From contig JAJBAV010000007.1 in NCBI GenBank assembly GCA_020532085.1, positions 1 to 64,000 on the forward strand: DNA of 64,000 nucleotides, given 5' to 3'. How positions within the stretch are numbered: the first letter of the stretch is position 1; the number at the start of each line of letters is the position of its first letter. Made by a program: the position numbers and the translations under genes. Below, piece after piece: positions 44,864 to 54,803 of the stretch. The notes beneath the pieces were generated by a model. That model searched no databases. It was not told the origin of the DNA and worked only from the letters and a program-made list of their open reading frames with translations. This DNA is from Candidatus Cloacimonadota bacterium (GTDB lineage Bacteria; Cloacimonadota; Cloacimonadia; Cloacimonadales; Cloacimonadaceae).

Positions 44864-45346
44864 ATGGAACTCAGGCTTGAGCAGCTTCAATTTCCCCCAA
44901 ACGCCAACGTCATACTGGGTCAGAGCCACTTCATCAAGACCGTGGAGGACCTCTACGAAGCTTTGGTGAACAGCGTGCCCGGCATCAAATTCGGCCTGGC
45001 CTTCTGCGAGGCCTCCGGTCCCTGCCTGGTGCGCAAAGAAGGCACGGACAACGAACTGATCGAATGCGCGGTGGCCAACATGCTGCGTCTGGGCGCGGGG
45101 CACAGCTTCCTGATCGTGCTGCGCGATTCCTTTCCCCTCAACGTTTTGCCCGCCGTGAAAGCCTGCCGCGAGGTGGTGGGTATTTTCTGCGCCACGGCCA
45201 ATCCGGTGCAGGTGGTGCTGGCCCACAGCGAGCAAGGCAACGGCATTCTGGGCGTGATCGACGGTTCCGCGCCGCTGGGCATTGAGCTGGACACAGACAT
45301 CACCCACCGCAAGAAATTCCTGCGGGACATCGGCTACAAGCGCTGA
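44864..45346 (+). CDS. Adenosine-specific kinase (DUF355 family)
   Basis: 160 aa, full length for the family. Signatures include MELRLEQLQFPPNANVILGQ, VPGIKFGLAFCEASGP, GHSFLIVLRDSFPLNVL and FCATANPVQVVLA, ending LLRDIGYKR-like (FLRDIGYKR). Members phosphorylate adenosine or bind nucleotides. ThpR starts at the next base (TGAATG). First gene of the operon with recA. Confidence 0.9.
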   Translation: MELRLEQLQFPPNANVILGQSHFIKTVEDLYEALVNSVPGIKFGLAFCEASGPCLVRKEGTDNELIECAVANMLRLGAGHSFLIVLRDSFPLNVLPAVKACREVVGIFCATANPVQVVLAHSEQGNGILGVIDGSAPLGIELDTDITHRKKFLRDIGYKR

Positions 45347-45898
45347 ATGCTGTACCGCGCCTTCATCGCCCTGGAAGTTCCGGCCGCGCCGCGCGCCTGC
45401 CTGGCCGAAAAGCTGCGCTGGCTGCGGGCCACCCCCGGAGTGAACTGGGTGAAGGAAGACAATCTGCACCTTACCCTGCTCTTCCTGGGTGACGTGGACA
45501 GTACCCGGATCCCTGATCTGGCAAAGATCCTGTCCGAAGCGGCCGGACGCAGCGCCCCGTTCGAACTGGCATTGAAAGGCCTGGAACTTTTTCCCTGGAA
45601 GGCCCCGCGGCTGGTCTGGGCAAGTTCGGAAGCGCGGGACGACTCCCTGACCCGCTGGCACAAACAGCTGCTGAGCGCGATCCGCGCCGAAGGTTTTGAG
45701 CCGGACGCCAAACCGCTGAAGCTGCACATCACTCTGGGCCGGATCAAAGCCGCCCTGCCGCCTGCGCTGGAGCGGGAGATTTTAGCCAGCGAAGTGGAGC
45801 GCGGCGGCTTCCCTTACGACAGCGTAACTCTTTACCGCAGCGTGCTCAAGCCCGAGGGACCCAACTATCACAGTTTGTCACAATACCTATTAAGATAA
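45347..45898 (+). CDS. thpR: RNA 2',3'-cyclic phosphodiesterase (ThpR, LigT-like)
   Basis: 183 aa. The two HxTL motifs of the 2H phosphoesterases are HLTLLFLG and [11 protein letters not shown] ligase-like signature RAFIALEVP at the N-terminus. It hydrolyses 2',3'-cyclic phosphate RNA ends. Start is directly after the stop of the kinase gene; recA begins 17 nt later with AAAGGA upstream. Confidence 0.93.
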   Translation: MLYRAFIALEVPAAPRACLAEKLRWLRATPGVNWVKEDNLHLTLLFLGDVDSTRIPDLAKILSEAAGRSAPFELALKGLELFPWKAPRLVWASSEARDDSLTRWHKQLLSAIRAEGFEPDAKPLKLHITLGRIKAALPPALEREILASEVERGGFPYDSVTLYRSVLKPEGPNYHSLSQYLLR

Positions 45899-45915
45899 AA
45901 CAAAAGGATGTAAAC

Positions 45916-46965
45916 ATGCAGGACAAAAACAAAGAGACCGCCCTCAAATCCGCGATCTCGCAACTCGAGAAGAAATACGGCGTGGGCACCCTGATGCGCC
46001 TGGGCGACAAACCGCTGCAGATAGTGGATGTGATCCCCACCGGCGCTTTCAATCTGGACCTCGCCCTCGGCATCGGCGGCATCCCGCGCGGCCGCATCAC
46101 CGAGATCTACGGCGCCGAGGCCAGCGGCAAGACCACCCTCGCGCTGCACATCGCGGCGGAAGCGCAGAAACTGGACGGCGTGGTGGCCTTCATCGATGCC
46201 GAACACGCCCTGGACACAGCCTACGCCAAAAGGCTGGGCGTGCAGACCGAGGAACTGCTGCTTTCGCAGCCGGATGGCGGAGAACAGGCTTTGGAAATTT
46301 GCGAAACCCTGGTGCGCAGTTCAGCCGTGGACCTGGTGATCGTGGACAGCGTGGCGGCTTTGGTGCCCAAACAGGAGATCGAAGGCGACATGGGCGACAG
46401 CCACGTGGGCCTGCAGGCCCGCCTGATGAGCCAGGCGCTGCGCAAACTCACGGCGATCGTCTCCAAATCCAACACCGCGGTGATCTTCATCAACCAGACC
46501 CGCATGAAGATAGGCGTTACGGCCTACATGAACCCGGAAACCACCTCCGGCGGCGTGGCATTGAAGTTCTACTCCTCCGTGCGACTGGAAGTGCGTTTCG
46601 CCGGAGCGATCAAGACCGGCGGCGCCGAAACCGAGGTGATCGGGGCCAAGACCCGCGTGAAGATCGTGAAAAACAAGCTCGCCCCGCCCTTCAAGACAGT
46701 GGTTTTCCCCATCATCTTCGGCGAGGGGATCTCTGAACTGGACATCATCCTGGATATGGCCGTGGATGCCAGCATCATCAAAAAGAGCGGCTCCTGGTTC
46801 GCCTACAAGGATGTGAAGCTGGGCCAGGGCGCGGAAAAGACCAAACAATATTTGAAGGAAACCCCCGAACTGCTGGCCGAGATCGAGGCCGCAGTGAAAC
46901 AGAGCATCAATCCGGACAAGCTTTTCGACAAAGCGAATGAAGCTGAGGACAGTTCCGAAGAATAG
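45916..46965 (+). CDS. recA: Recombinase RecA
   Basis: 349 aa. [13 protein letters not shown] start, Walker [10 protein letters not shown], Walker [25 protein letters not shown] and the acidic C-terminus EAEDSSEE. Central homologous-recombination and SOS protein. It overlaps recX by 29 nt and is expressed from the promoter at 44806 or an internal one. Confidence 0.99.
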   Translation: MQDKNKETALKSAISQLEKKYGVGTLMRLGDKPLQIVDVIPTGAFNLDLALGIGGIPRGRITEIYGAEASGKTTLALHIAAEAQKLDGVVAFIDAEHALDTAYAKRLGVQTEELLLSQPDGGEQALEICETLVRSSAVDLVIVDSVAALVPKQEIEGDMGDSHVGLQARLMSQALRKLTAIVSKSNTAVIFINQTRMKIGVTAYMNPETTSGGVALKFYSSVRLEVRFAGAIKTGGAETEVIGAKTRVKIVKNKLAPPFKTVVFPIIFGEGISELDIILDMAVDASIIKKSGSWFAYKDVKLGQGAEKTKQYLKETPELLAEIEAAVKQSINPDKLFDKANEAEDSSEE

Positions 46966-47545
46966 ATACACGGTACGCGTCGAACTGGACGGAATTTGCA
47001 GGGGCACCCTGCCGACGAGGGTGCTCCTGCCGCTTTGGCCGGACAACTTCGAGGGCGAGATCGCGGCGGGCGAAGCCACCGAGCTGCTCGCCACGCTCGA
47101 AAAGCAGGCTTTTTCCACCCTGCTGGACTATCTGGCCAAGGCCGAGCACAGTGAATTTCAGTGCCGCAACCTGCTGAAAAGGAAAGAGTTCGAACCCCGG
47201 ATCATTGAACTCGCGCTCAAGCGCTGCCGGGAGCAGAACTTTCTGAACGACGGGCGTTTCGCGGAGGTGCTGATCCGCTCCTACATCACGCGCAAAGCCA
47301 GCAAACGCGCCATCATCGCCAAGCTGCGCGAACAGCGCGTTCCCGGGGAACTTTGGTCAGACCTTCTGGACGAACTCTACCCCCGCGAGCAGGCCGGCGA
47401 AAACATCTCCGAACTGCTGGCCAAATACTGCGTCACACATCGCGGCCTGCCCCGCCAGAAGCTGAGGGAAAAAGCCTTCGGCTACCTCTTCCGCAAGGGT
47501 TTTGAGCTCGCGGACATCCAAAGCGCCTGGGAGGAGCTGGCTTAG
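46937..47545 (+). CDS. recX: RecX regulatory protein
   Basis: 202 aa. RecX three-helix repeats: [40 protein letters not shown], and [18 protein letters not shown]. It limits RecA filaments. The start lies inside recA (29-nt overlap), common for coupled recAX. The longer N-terminal segment of about 50 aa is also typical of RecX from this group. Confidence 0.93.
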   Translation: MKLRTVPKNRYTVRVELDGICRGTLPTRVLLPLWPDNFEGEIAAGEATELLATLEKQAFSTLLDYLAKAEHSEFQCRNLLKRKEFEPRIIELALKRCREQNFLNDGRFAEVLIRSYITRKASKRAIIAKLREQRVPGELWSDLLDELYPREQAGENISELLAKYCVTHRGLPRQKLREKAFGYLFRKGFELADIQSAWEELA

Positions 47546-47555
47546 GTTCTGTAAA

Positions 47556-47573
47556 AGGCCTGGCGTCAGGCCT
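47556..47573 (-). terminator. Possible terminator hairpin between recX and membrane protein
   Basis: AGGCCTG-GCGT-CAGGCCT; on the minus strand TTTT follows. It overlaps the last codons of the minus-strand gene by a few bases, so the role is tentative. Confidence 0.4.
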
Positions 47574-47850
47574 GCTGTTCCAGCGCTTCCGCCAAACCAC
47601 CCAGGCCGAGGCCAAATCCGAAGATGATGACGGCCATCAGGATGAAGGAAATCACAAACATCAGCAGATAGGCGCGGGCAAAATTGCGCCGGTTGGGGTT
47701 TTCGCCGGTGCTGGCGGCCCAGACGATGAGCAGGATGATGTTCACGATGGGGATGTACATCAGCAGCAGGGTGCCGATCCAGCTTCCAGTGCTCATCACC
47801 GGGGCGACGTCGGTTTGGGGACGGTAATTTTGTTGCGGGTACTGTTCCAT
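47566..47850 (-). CDS. Small membrane protein, unknown function
   Basis: 94 aa. A Pro/Gln-rich N-terminus (MEQYPQQNYRPQTDVAPVMS) precedes two membrane helices (WIGTLLLMYIPIVNIILLIVWA and AYLLMFVISFILMAVIIFGFG) joined by STGENPNRRNFARAYL, a link seen in small hypothetical membrane proteins of many bacteria. Ribosome site GGAG just before ATG. Function unknown. Confidence 0.8.
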   Translation of the reverse strand: MEQYPQQNYRPQTDVAPVMSTGSWIGTLLLMYIPIVNIILLIVWAASTGENPNRRNFARAYLLMFVISFILMAVIIFGFGLGLGGLAEALEQQA

Positions 47851-47894
47851 GTTTCACTCCTTATACTGTAAGTTTAAGCCTTTCCGCCACAATG

Positions 47895-48551
47895 TCACGC
47901 GGAAATTTCCACCCCAATCCGGGCGCAGTGTTTGAAGACGGGACACTCGGAACAGCGGGGTTTACGGGGCGCGCAGAGGTTTTGGCCGAAGGCCACCACA
48001 TGGGAATTGTAGGTGAGCCAGTATTTTTCCGGCAATACCGCGCGCAGGGCCATTTCAGTTTCGAAGGGGGATTTGGTGCTCACGTAGCCCCAGCGGTTGC
48101 TGATCCTGTGCACATGCACATCCACGCAGATGGCGGGCAGGGAGAAAGCCACCGCGCGCACGAGATTGGCGGTTTTGCGTCCCACCCCGGGCAGCTCGAG
48201 CAGTTCGTCAATTTCGGAGGGGACGATTCCGCTGAAGCGTTCTTTCAGCACGGCGGGAAGCTGTTTGAGGTGTTTGGTCTTCTCGTTGTGGAAACCCACC
48301 TGGTGGATGAGGGAGTTGAGCCTGGCCGCGCTGATCCTCTCCAGGTCGTCGGGACCGCTTACTTCCGCGAACAGGGCCGCGGAGGCTTTGGCGGTGGTCT
48401 CGTCCTTGGTGCGGGCGCTGAGGATGGTGGCCACCAGAACCTTGAAGGGGTCTTTGGTCTGCACCTGGATGAGGTCCACGATGGGGGTTTTCACCCGGTC
48501 GAAGTGTTCGGAGAGAGCTTTCATCACGGCGTCGATATTGAATCTGGGCAT
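47895..48551 (-). CDS. nth: Endonuclease III
   Basis: 218 aa from MPRFNIDAVMKALSEHFD, with AAAGGAAA upstream. The HhH motif is LPGVGRKTANLV. The catalytic Asp is in VDVHVHR, and the Lys 18 residues before it is in the helix-hairpin loop (GRKTA). The C-terminal cluster has spacing C-x6-C-x2-C-x5-C (CAPRKPRCSECPVFKHC), ready to bind 4Fe-4S. It removes oxidised pyrimidines in base excision repair, consistent with nearby recA and SRAP. Confidence 0.97.
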   Translation of the reverse strand: MPRFNIDAVMKALSEHFDRVKTPIVDLIQVQTKDPFKVLVATILSARTKDETTAKASAALFAEVSGPDDLERISAARLNSLIHQVGFHNEKTKHLKQLPAVLKERFSGIVPSEIDELLELPGVGRKTANLVRAVAFSLPAICVDVHVHRISNRWGYVSTKSPFETEMALRAVLPEKYWLTYNSHVVAFGQNLCAPRKPRCSECPVFKHCARIGVEISA

Positions 48552-48650
48552 GGTCTTTCCTTTGCGCGGCAGGCTTGGCAAAGCGGCCGCAAAAATATAT
48601 GTTGCAGAATTTCCCGGAGCGCCGAATCTGTCAATCAGAAGGAGTTAAGC

Positions 48651-49322
48651 ATGTGCGGAAGATTTGCCCAGGTGATCAAACACGACCGGCTGCAAAAGCT
48701 GGCCAAGGAACTGAAGCTCACGCGGATGGCGGAGCAGGAGGAGCTGAATTTCAACGTGGCGCCCACCCAGACGGTGATGGCCGTGCTGAGCCAGGAAGCG
48801 GGCCGCTATCCGGGTTATTTTCGCTGGGGCCTGGTGCCCTCCTGGAGCCGGGAACTGCCAGGCTTTGCCCTGATCAACGCCCGGGCCGACACCATCACCT
48901 CCAAACCCTCGTTCCGCGGCGGCTTGCAGCGCCGGCGCTGCCTCGTTCCGGCCAATGGTTTTTACGAATGGCGCGTCAGCGACAAACAGCCCTTTTTCAT
49001 CCACGCCGCAAACGACGATCTGATCTGGATGGCAGGCATCTACGACGCCTGGAGCGGTCCGGACGGCAGCTACGTTCCCTCCCTGGCCATCATCACCACG
49101 GACGCCAATGCCGCCATGGCCCCCATCCATCACAGGATGCCCGTGCTGCTCTTCGGAGAGGACCGGCTGGCCTGGCTGGACCACGTACAGAACGACGCGC
49201 TGGATTTCGTGCCGCTGCTCAAACCAGCTCAGGAAGGTGAACTGGCCCTGCGTCCGGTGAGCAGGTTTGTGAACAAGGTGGGCAACAACTCTGAGGAGTG
49301 CTGGGCTCCGTTTAAAGCTTAG
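48651..49322 (+). CDS. SRAP-domain protein (YedK/HMCES-like)
   Basis: 223 aa from MCGRFAQVIKHDRLQK, with AAGGAG 6 nt upstream. The second residue Cys2 is the nucleophile, NARADTI and CLVPANGFYEW are the SRAP catalytic core, and HHRMPVLL holds the active-site His. It cross-links to abasic sites in single-stranded DNA. Its stop overlaps the stop of the convergent permease gene. Confidence 0.97.
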   Translation: MCGRFAQVIKHDRLQKLAKELKLTRMAEQEELNFNVAPTQTVMAVLSQEAGRYPGYFRWGLVPSWSRELPGFALINARADTITSKPSFRGGLQRRRCLVPANGFYEWRVSDKQPFFIHAANDDLIWMAGIYDAWSGPDGSYVPSLAIITTDANAAMAPIHHRMPVLLFGEDRLAWLDHVQNDALDFVPLLKPAQEGELALRPVSRFVNKVGNNSEECWAPFKA

Positions 49323-50608
49323 AAAAAGCGGATCAGGATGTAGGCGGTGCTGATCAGCAGCGAGACGAGGGTAAAGACCACGCTGATCTTGGTGAAATCC
49401 CAAAACGAGATATGAAAATCGTTCTGCTTGGCGATGCCCACGGCCACGATGTTGGCGGAAGCGCCGATCAGGGTGCCGTTTCCGCCGAGGCAGGTTCCCA
49501 ATGCAAGCGACCACCAGATGGGATCCATCAGTCCGGCGTTGTTTATCACCTGGCTGATGTGCTTGAGAACCGGGATCATGGTGGCCACGAAGGGCACGTT
49601 GTCCACGAAGGCGGAAAACACTCCGGACAGCCATAAAATAGCCATCGAGGTGGAGCGGGGATTTCCGCCTGTGGCGCCGATCACCTTTTGGGCCAGCAGG
49701 TTGATGAAGCCGGTCTTGACCAGGCCTTCTACGATCACAAAGAGCCCGATGAAGAAAAAGAGGGTCACCCAGTCGATGTCTTTGGCCATCACGGGCTCCA
49801 TCTTTTTGCGGTTGCTCACGATCATCAGGATCAGCCCCGCGGTCATGGATATGCTGGCTGTGCCAATGTGCAGATATCCGTCCAGGGCCAGGGCCAACAG
49901 CATCAAACCCAGCACGGTAAGGGAGATGGTCAGCATCCGCTTGTCCGTGATGAGTTTTTCCTCCTTGTAACTCATCAGCTTGGCCCGGTTGGTGAGGCTT
50001 ACCTGGAGCTGTTTGCGGTAAAAAAGGAAGATCAGGCCAAGGCTGGCCAGCACGGAAACGATGGCCGCCGGGGCCAGGTTGATCACAAAATCCAGAAAGG
50101 TCTTGCCGATGGCGCTGCCCAGGATCACATTGGGCGGATCACCCACCATGGTGGCGGCACCGCCCATGTTCGCGGCCACGGCCATGGTGATGATGTAGGG
50201 CACGGGGGTGGTTTTCAGTTCATGGCAGATCAGCATCACCACCGGCACCAGGATCATCACGGCGGTCACGCTGTCCAGAAAGGCCGCGAAAAAGGCGGTG
50301 ATGGCGTACATCAGCATCATGATGGCCAAAGGATTTCCGCGCACCAGTTTGGCCGTTTTGATGGCCACATACATGAACACACCAGTTTTTTTGAGCACGG
50401 AGATCACCAGCATCATCCCGATCAGGAAGAAAATGACGTTCCAGTCCACGGCCAGAAAGGCCTCGCCCTGGGTGATGATCCCTGTGATAACCAGCAAAAA
50501 GCCTCCGATCAACGAGGCCAGCATCTTGTTGATCCATTCGGTGATAATGAATACGTAGGCCGCGGCAAAGACCAGCAGCGCAATGAACATGGTGAGGGCA
50601 GGGCTCAT
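49319..50608 (-). CDS. ArsB/NhaD-superfamily ion permease
   Basis: 429 aa with about 11 membrane helices. Motifs: VFFLIGMMLVISVLKKTG (as VIFFLIGMMLVI), MAVAANMGGAATMVGDPPNV and a second copy GTCLGGNGTLIGASANIVAVG, typical of the NhaD/ArsB/CitMHS transporters. Substrate could be Na+/H+, arsenite or an anion. ATGA overlap with the EIIA-CBS gene upstream, so they are co-translated. Confidence 0.88.
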   Translation of the reverse strand: MSPALTMFIALLVFAAAYVFIITEWINKMLASLIGGFLLVITGIITQGEAFLAVDWNVIFFLIGMMLVISVLKKTGVFMYVAIKTAKLVRGNPLAIMMLMYAITAFFAAFLDSVTAVMILVPVVMLICHELKTTPVPYIITMAVAANMGGAATMVGDPPNVILGSAIGKTFLDFVINLAPAAIVSVLASLGLIFLFYRKQLQVSLTNRAKLMSYKEEKLITDKRMLTISLTVLGLMLLALALDGYLHIGTASISMTAGLILMIVSNRKKMEPVMAKDIDWVTLFFFIGLFVIVEGLVKTGFINLLAQKVIGATGGNPRSTSMAILWLSGVFSAFVDNVPFVATMIPVLKHISQVINNAGLMDPIWWSLALGTCLGGNGTLIGASANIVAVGIAKQNDFHISFWDFTKISVVFTLVSLLISTAYILIRFF

Positions 50609-51510
50609 GCTTTGATCACCTTCCTGAAGATGTCCATGGCTGTCACCACACCCACCAGTTTGCCTTTCTCCACCACGCAGAAGTATCTGCGGCCTTCCTT
50701 GATCATGTGGTAAACCGCTTCCACGATGGAGTCGTCGGGATCCAAAACCTTGCGGTCCTTGTGCATGATTTCGCCGGCCCGGATCTCCTCTTCCTTTTCA
50801 AAGAGGTTTTCCAGCGGCTCGTAAGATTTCAGGAATTTCAGGTCTCCCATGCGCATCAGATAGTCCGGCACCCCCACCTTGAGGATGTCCAGGATGTTCA
50901 GCTCGCCCAGGTATCTGCCGTCTGTGGCGGTCACCGGCAGCAGCGAGACCTTATGTTCGTTGATGAGGCTGTCCACCAGGCTTAGTGTATCTTCCGGCCC
51001 CACGCAGACAGGGTTTGCCACCATGATGTCGGCGATGGTAACATCTGATCCCACCTCGATATTCGCCTGCCTCAGCCAGTGGATCACGCCATGCCCGTCG
51101 TGCAGGTCATGCAGGCCGCACATGGCCTCTTCGTCCTGGGAAAGTTTCAGCAGGGCGGCCACGATGTTCAGATAGACCTTGGAGGAGGATTTGTCCGTGA
51201 AAATGAGCACCACCCAGTGCACCCTGATGCCGTTGTAGTCCAAAGGGTTTTGCAGAAAAGTCATGCCGATGAGGGTGTCCGCGAGGCCCTCCACCCGCAC
51301 GTGGGGGATGGCGATCCCGGTGGGATAAACCATAGGGGCTTCCTGCTCGCGTTCCAAAATGGCGTCCAGCATGGGTTGGCCGCACTTCGGGGTGTGGTGA
51401 TGCCGCTGGGCGCAGATCCTCTGGATGATCTCCAGATAGACCTGCTCCCGGGGCAGGATGCGCTGCTCGAAAGCTATCGCCCGGGCGTCCAGAAAATCCG
51501 CTAATAACAT
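50605..51510 (-). CDS. PTS EIIA-like domain fused to two CBS domains
   Basis: 301 aa. The N-terminal 150 residues are a fructose-type EIIA, with the phospho-His in PTGIAIPHVRVEG. Two CBS modules follow (VTIADIMVANPVCVG and IRAGEIMHKDRKVLDPDD). No EI, HPr or EIIBC is visible, so it is likely a regulatory (nitrogen-type) sensor that gates the permease translated next, as in other EIIA-CBS/transport pairs. Nucleotide binding by the CBS pair is possible. Confidence 0.88.
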   Translation of the reverse strand: MLLADFLDARAIAFEQRILPREQVYLEIIQRICAQRHHHTPKCGQPMLDAILEREQEAPMVYPTGIAIPHVRVEGLADTLIGMTFLQNPLDYNGIRVHWVVLIFTDKSSSKVYLNIVAALLKLSQDEEAMCGLHDLHDGHGVIHWLRQANIEVGSDVTIADIMVANPVCVGPEDTLSLVDSLINEHKVSLLPVTATDGRYLGELNILDILKVGVPDYLMRMGDLKFLKSYEPLENLFEKEEEIRAGEIMHKDRKVLDPDDSIVEAVYHMIKEGRRYFCVVEKGKLVGVVTAMDIFRKVIKA

Positions 51511-51577
51511 CTGTTTACCTCTGCAAGGTGAAGTTTTGCGGGCAGTTTCTGCCGTGGGCGATTCCGGTCAATGTTTT

Positions 51578-52249
51578 TTATGTTTTACCGGGTGGGTTTT
51601 CCTCAGCCTGATGATGTTTGATGACCTTGCCGACCGCCAAATAAACCGTGTTTTCCGCCACGTTGGTGGAAAGATCGGCGATGCGCTCCAGGTTTTTGGC
51701 CACGCGCAGCAGATGCAGGCAGGATTCCGTGAGCGGGGTGTCATGTTTGATCAGTTCCACCAGCCGGTGATAGACCAAGCGGTTGAGTTCATCCACCTTG
51801 TCGTCGGCATCACAAACAGCCCGGGAGGCCTCCACGTTTTCCGCGGCAAAGGCGTCCAGACTGTTTTTCAGCATGGCAAAGGCGGCATCTCTCATCTGCG
51901 CCAGTTCCGAGACCTGGGATACCACCGCTTTGCCGGCCAGATGTTCAGCGCTTTCGGCGATGTTCACGGCCTGATCGCCGAGCCGCTCCAAATCATTGTT
52001 GATCTTGAGGATCATCACGATCTTGCGCAGGTCCTTGGCTTCCGGCTGGTAGAGGGCGATGGCGGCGATGCATTTGTTTTCGATCTCCAGTTCGAGTTGG
52101 TTGACCCGGTCCTCATACTCGTTCACGATCCTCAAAAGCCCGTTCTGGCGGGAGTACAGGCCGTCCGCTGCCAGGGCGGCCATTTTTTCCACGAGGCCGG
52201 CTTCGGTGAGCAGCATTTGCTTCAATTCCAATATTTTGCTTTCTAACAT
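51578..52249 (-). CDS. phoU: Phosphate transport regulator PhoU
   Basis: 223 aa from MLESKILELKQMLLTEAGLV, preceded by GGGAGGATC. Two PhoU repeats are seen, with metal-coordinating acidic helices such as LKINNDLERLGDQAVNIAE and LRVAKNLERIADLSTNVAE. It links the Pst transporter to the PhoR kinase. It lies just after pstB. Confidence 0.95.
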   Translation of the reverse strand: MLESKILELKQMLLTEAGLVEKMAALAADGLYSRQNGLLRIVNEYEDRVNQLELEIENKCIAAIALYQPEAKDLRKIVMILKINNDLERLGDQAVNIAESAEHLAGKAVVSQVSELAQMRDAAFAMLKNSLDAFAAENVEASRAVCDADDKVDELNRLVYHRLVELIKHDTPLTESCLHLLRVAKNLERIADLSTNVAENTVYLAVGKVIKHHQAEENPPGKT

Positions 52250-52262
52250 TGATCCTCCCAGA

Positions 52263-53021
52263 TCAACCAAAAACGCCGGTGAGATAGGCTTCGGTGCGTT
52301 TGTCCGCGGGTACGGTGAAAACTTGCTCGGTGGAACCGAACTCCACCAGTTCGCCCAAATACATGAAAGCGGTCTGATCAGAGATCCGGCCCGCCTGGGC
52401 AACGTTGTGGGTGACGATGAGGATGGTGACGTTGCGCTTGAGTTCCAGGCACAGTTCCTCAATTTTGGCAGTGGATTGGGGGTCCAGCGCCGAAGTGGGT
52501 TCATCCAGCATCAGCACGTCGGGACGGTTGGCCAGCGCCCGCGCGATGCACAGCCTTTGCTGTTGCCCGCCGGAGAGGCACATGGCGGAGCAGGCAAGCC
52601 GGTCTTTCACTTCATCCCAAAGCCAGGCCGCTTTCAGGCTTTCCTCCACCCTGTCGCCAATTTCGCTTTTGCTGAAGCCACCCTGGATCTGCAGCCCAAA
52701 GGCGACGTTGTTGAAAATGCTTTTGGGGAAGGGGTTCGGTTTTTGGAAAACCATGCCAATGCGGGAGCGGAGCCGGGAAACATCGGCCCGGGGCGCGTAG
52801 ATGTCCTGGGTTCCAAGCATCGCCGTGCCTTCAATGCGGGTGTTCGGGATAAGGTCGTTCATGCGGTTGAAGCAGCGCAGCAGAGTGGATTTTCCGCAGC
52901 CCGAAGGCCCGATCATGGCTGTCACCTGTTTGGCGTGAACCGGAAGATTCACATCATGCAGAACGTGGTTTTTTCCGAACCAAAGATTGAGGCCCGAGGT
53001 CTGTAATTGTAGATCTACCAT
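52263..53021 (-). CDS. pstB: Phosphate ABC transporter ATP-binding protein
   Basis: 252 aa. Walker A is GPSGCGKST, the signature [16 protein letters not shown], Walker [11 protein letters not shown] and the His switch THNVAQ. Start overlaps the pstA end by 7 nt. It powers phosphate import with PstA and PstC. Confidence 0.98.
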   Translation of the reverse strand: MVDLQLQTSGLNLWFGKNHVLHDVNLPVHAKQVTAMIGPSGCGKSTLLRCFNRMNDLIPNTRIEGTAMLGTQDIYAPRADVSRLRSRIGMVFQKPNPFPKSIFNNVAFGLQIQGGFSKSEIGDRVEESLKAAWLWDEVKDRLACSAMCLSGGQQQRLCIARALANRPDVLMLDEPTSALDPQSTAKIEELCLELKRNVTILIVTHNVAQAGRISDQTAFMYLGELVEFGSTEQVFTVPADKRTEAYLTGVFG

Positions 53022-53869
53022 TGTCTTTTTCTCCTGATGGAAGCGCGGATGAAGATGGCCACGGCGCTTACGGCGATCACCAGCAAAAGCAACACCAACG
53101 CGGTCCCGTAAGCTATCGGGACCTGCTGCGCGGGGTGGGTGCCCTCGGTCATGAGCGCGTAGATGTGGTAAGGCAGGGCCATCACCTCATCGGAAAGGCC
53201 CCGCGGCAACTGCCGGGAATAAAAAGTGGCCGCGGTGAACATGATCGGCGCGGTTTCTCCGGCCACGCGGCCGATGCTGATGATGGCGCCTGTAAGGATG
53301 TTTGGCAGCGCGGTGGGCAAAAGCACGCGCGAGATCGTCTGCCGGGTGGTGGCGCCCAAGGCCAGCGAGGCTTCGCGGAAATCAGCAGGCACGCCGCGCA
53401 GGGCCTGTTCCGTGTTGTTGATGATCACCGGCAGGGCCAGGATCGCCAGGGTGAGCCCGCCGGAAAGCAGCGAAATGTCGAAACCCAGCAGATTGGCGAA
53501 CACGGCCATGCCGAACAGCCCGAAAATGATGGAAGGCGTTCCGGCCAGGGTGTTGATGGCCACACGCAAAATGCTCACCAACCAGACCGGTCTGCCGTAA
53601 TTGGTTAACCACACGGCTGTGAAGATTCCCAGGGGCAATGCCACCAGCATCGCCAGCGCTGTGAGCAGAAAAGTTCCCACCAGGGCTGGATAGATGCCGC
53701 CAGCCCGCATGGCGTCGCGGGGAGCGGTGAAGATGAATTCCCAGCTCAGCACCCTGGCGCCCTGGGAGAACATGCGGGCCAGAAACAAGGCCAGAAACAC
53801 GGCCGTGAGCCCCAGCATCAGCGCCATGATGCCGGTGGCCAGGCTGTTCATCAGTTTGCGGCGGTTCAT
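53015..53869 (-). CDS. pstA: Phosphate ABC transporter permease PstA
   Basis: 284 aa, about six membrane helices. The EAA loop is [21 protein letters not shown]. Opening [19 protein letters not shown] overlap with pstC. Inner membrane channel half. Confidence 0.96.
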   Translation of the reverse strand: MNRRKLMNSLATGIMALMLGLTAVFLALFLARMFSQGARVLSWEFIFTAPRDAMRAGGIYPALVGTFLLTALAMLVALPLGIFTAVWLTNYGRPVWLVSILRVAINTLAGTPSIIFGLFGMAVFANLLGFDISLLSGGLTLAILALPVIINNTEQALRGVPADFREASLALGATTRQTISRVLLPTALPNILTGAIISIGRVAGETAPIMFTAATFYSRQLPRGLSDEVMALPYHIYALMTEGTHPAQQVPIAYGTALVLLLLVIAVSAVAIFIRASIRRKRQW

Positions 53870-54738
53870 CTTCCGCCCCTTTTCATCAGCAGGGTTTCCG
53901 TGATCAGGTTCGAAACGAAGGTGATCAGGAAAAGGATGATGGCCAGGGCGAAAAGTGACTGGTAATGCAGGTCGCCCATCACGGTTTCGCCCATCTCCGC
54001 GGCGATGGTGGAGGTGAGGGGACGCGCCGGATCGAAGATGGAACCGGGGATGCGGGCAGCTCCACCCGCCACCATCAGCACCACCATGGTTTCGCCGATG
54101 GCGCGCCCGAAACCCATCAGCACACTTCCAGCCAGGCCGTTTTTAGCGGCGGGCACCACGGCTTTGAAGATGGTTTCGGCGCGGGTGGCGCCCAGGGCCA
54201 GAGAGGCTTCCCGCAGGTTTTTGGGAACGCTGGAAAGCGCGTCCTCACCCATGCTGCAGATCACCGGCACGATCATCACGCCCAGGATCAGTGAGGCCGT
54301 GAACACATTCAAACCGGTGTCCAGGCCAAACCACTGCCGCACCAGCGGGGCGAGGAAGGCCATGCCGAAAAGGCCGTAAACCACAGAGGGGATCCCGGCC
54401 AAAAGTTCGATCACAGGCTTGGCGATCTCGCGCAGACGCGGTCCGGCAATTTCGGAGAGGAAGATCGCCGCCCCCAATCCCAGCGGGATGGCGATGATCA
54501 GGGCGCCCAGGGTTACGATCAGCGATCCGGCGATCAGCGCCAGGGATCCAAACTCCGGTTGCGCGTGGGTGGGATACCAGTTGTTGGTGCCCAGAAACTC
54601 TTTCAGGCCAACGCTTTCAAACAGCGGCAAGCCTTCCCGGAAGATCCCGAAGATGATCCCCAGCAAACAGGCCACTGTGAACAGCGCCGCGGTGTAGGTT
54701 AGCGCCTGGAAGCTCCTTTCCTTAAAGTTTTTCATCAT
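53866..54738 (-). CDS. pstC: Phosphate ABC transporter permease PstC
   Basis: 290 aa from MMKNFKERSFQALTY; GAGG lies upstream and the next ATG, one codon later, is equally possible. About six helices; EAA loop [21 protein letters not shown]. Family motif LAGIPSVVYGLFGMAFLAP. Pairs with PstA. Confidence 0.96.
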   Translation of the reverse strand: MMKNFKERSFQALTYTAALFTVACLLGIIFGIFREGLPLFESVGLKEFLGTNNWYPTHAQPEFGSLALIAGSLIVTLGALIIAIPLGLGAAIFLSEIAGPRLREIAKPVIELLAGIPSVVYGLFGMAFLAPLVRQWFGLDTGLNVFTASLILGVMIVPVICSMGEDALSSVPKNLREASLALGATRAETIFKAVVPAAKNGLAGSVLMGFGRAIGETMVVLMVAGGAARIPGSIFDPARPLTSTIAAEMGETVMGDLHYQSLFALAIILFLITFVSNLITETLLMKRGGR

Positions 54739-54803
54739 TTCCTGCCTCAAACGGGGAGCCGCAGCTCCCCTGTGAATGGAGGTTTTGTGGTGGCCGCATC
54801 AGG

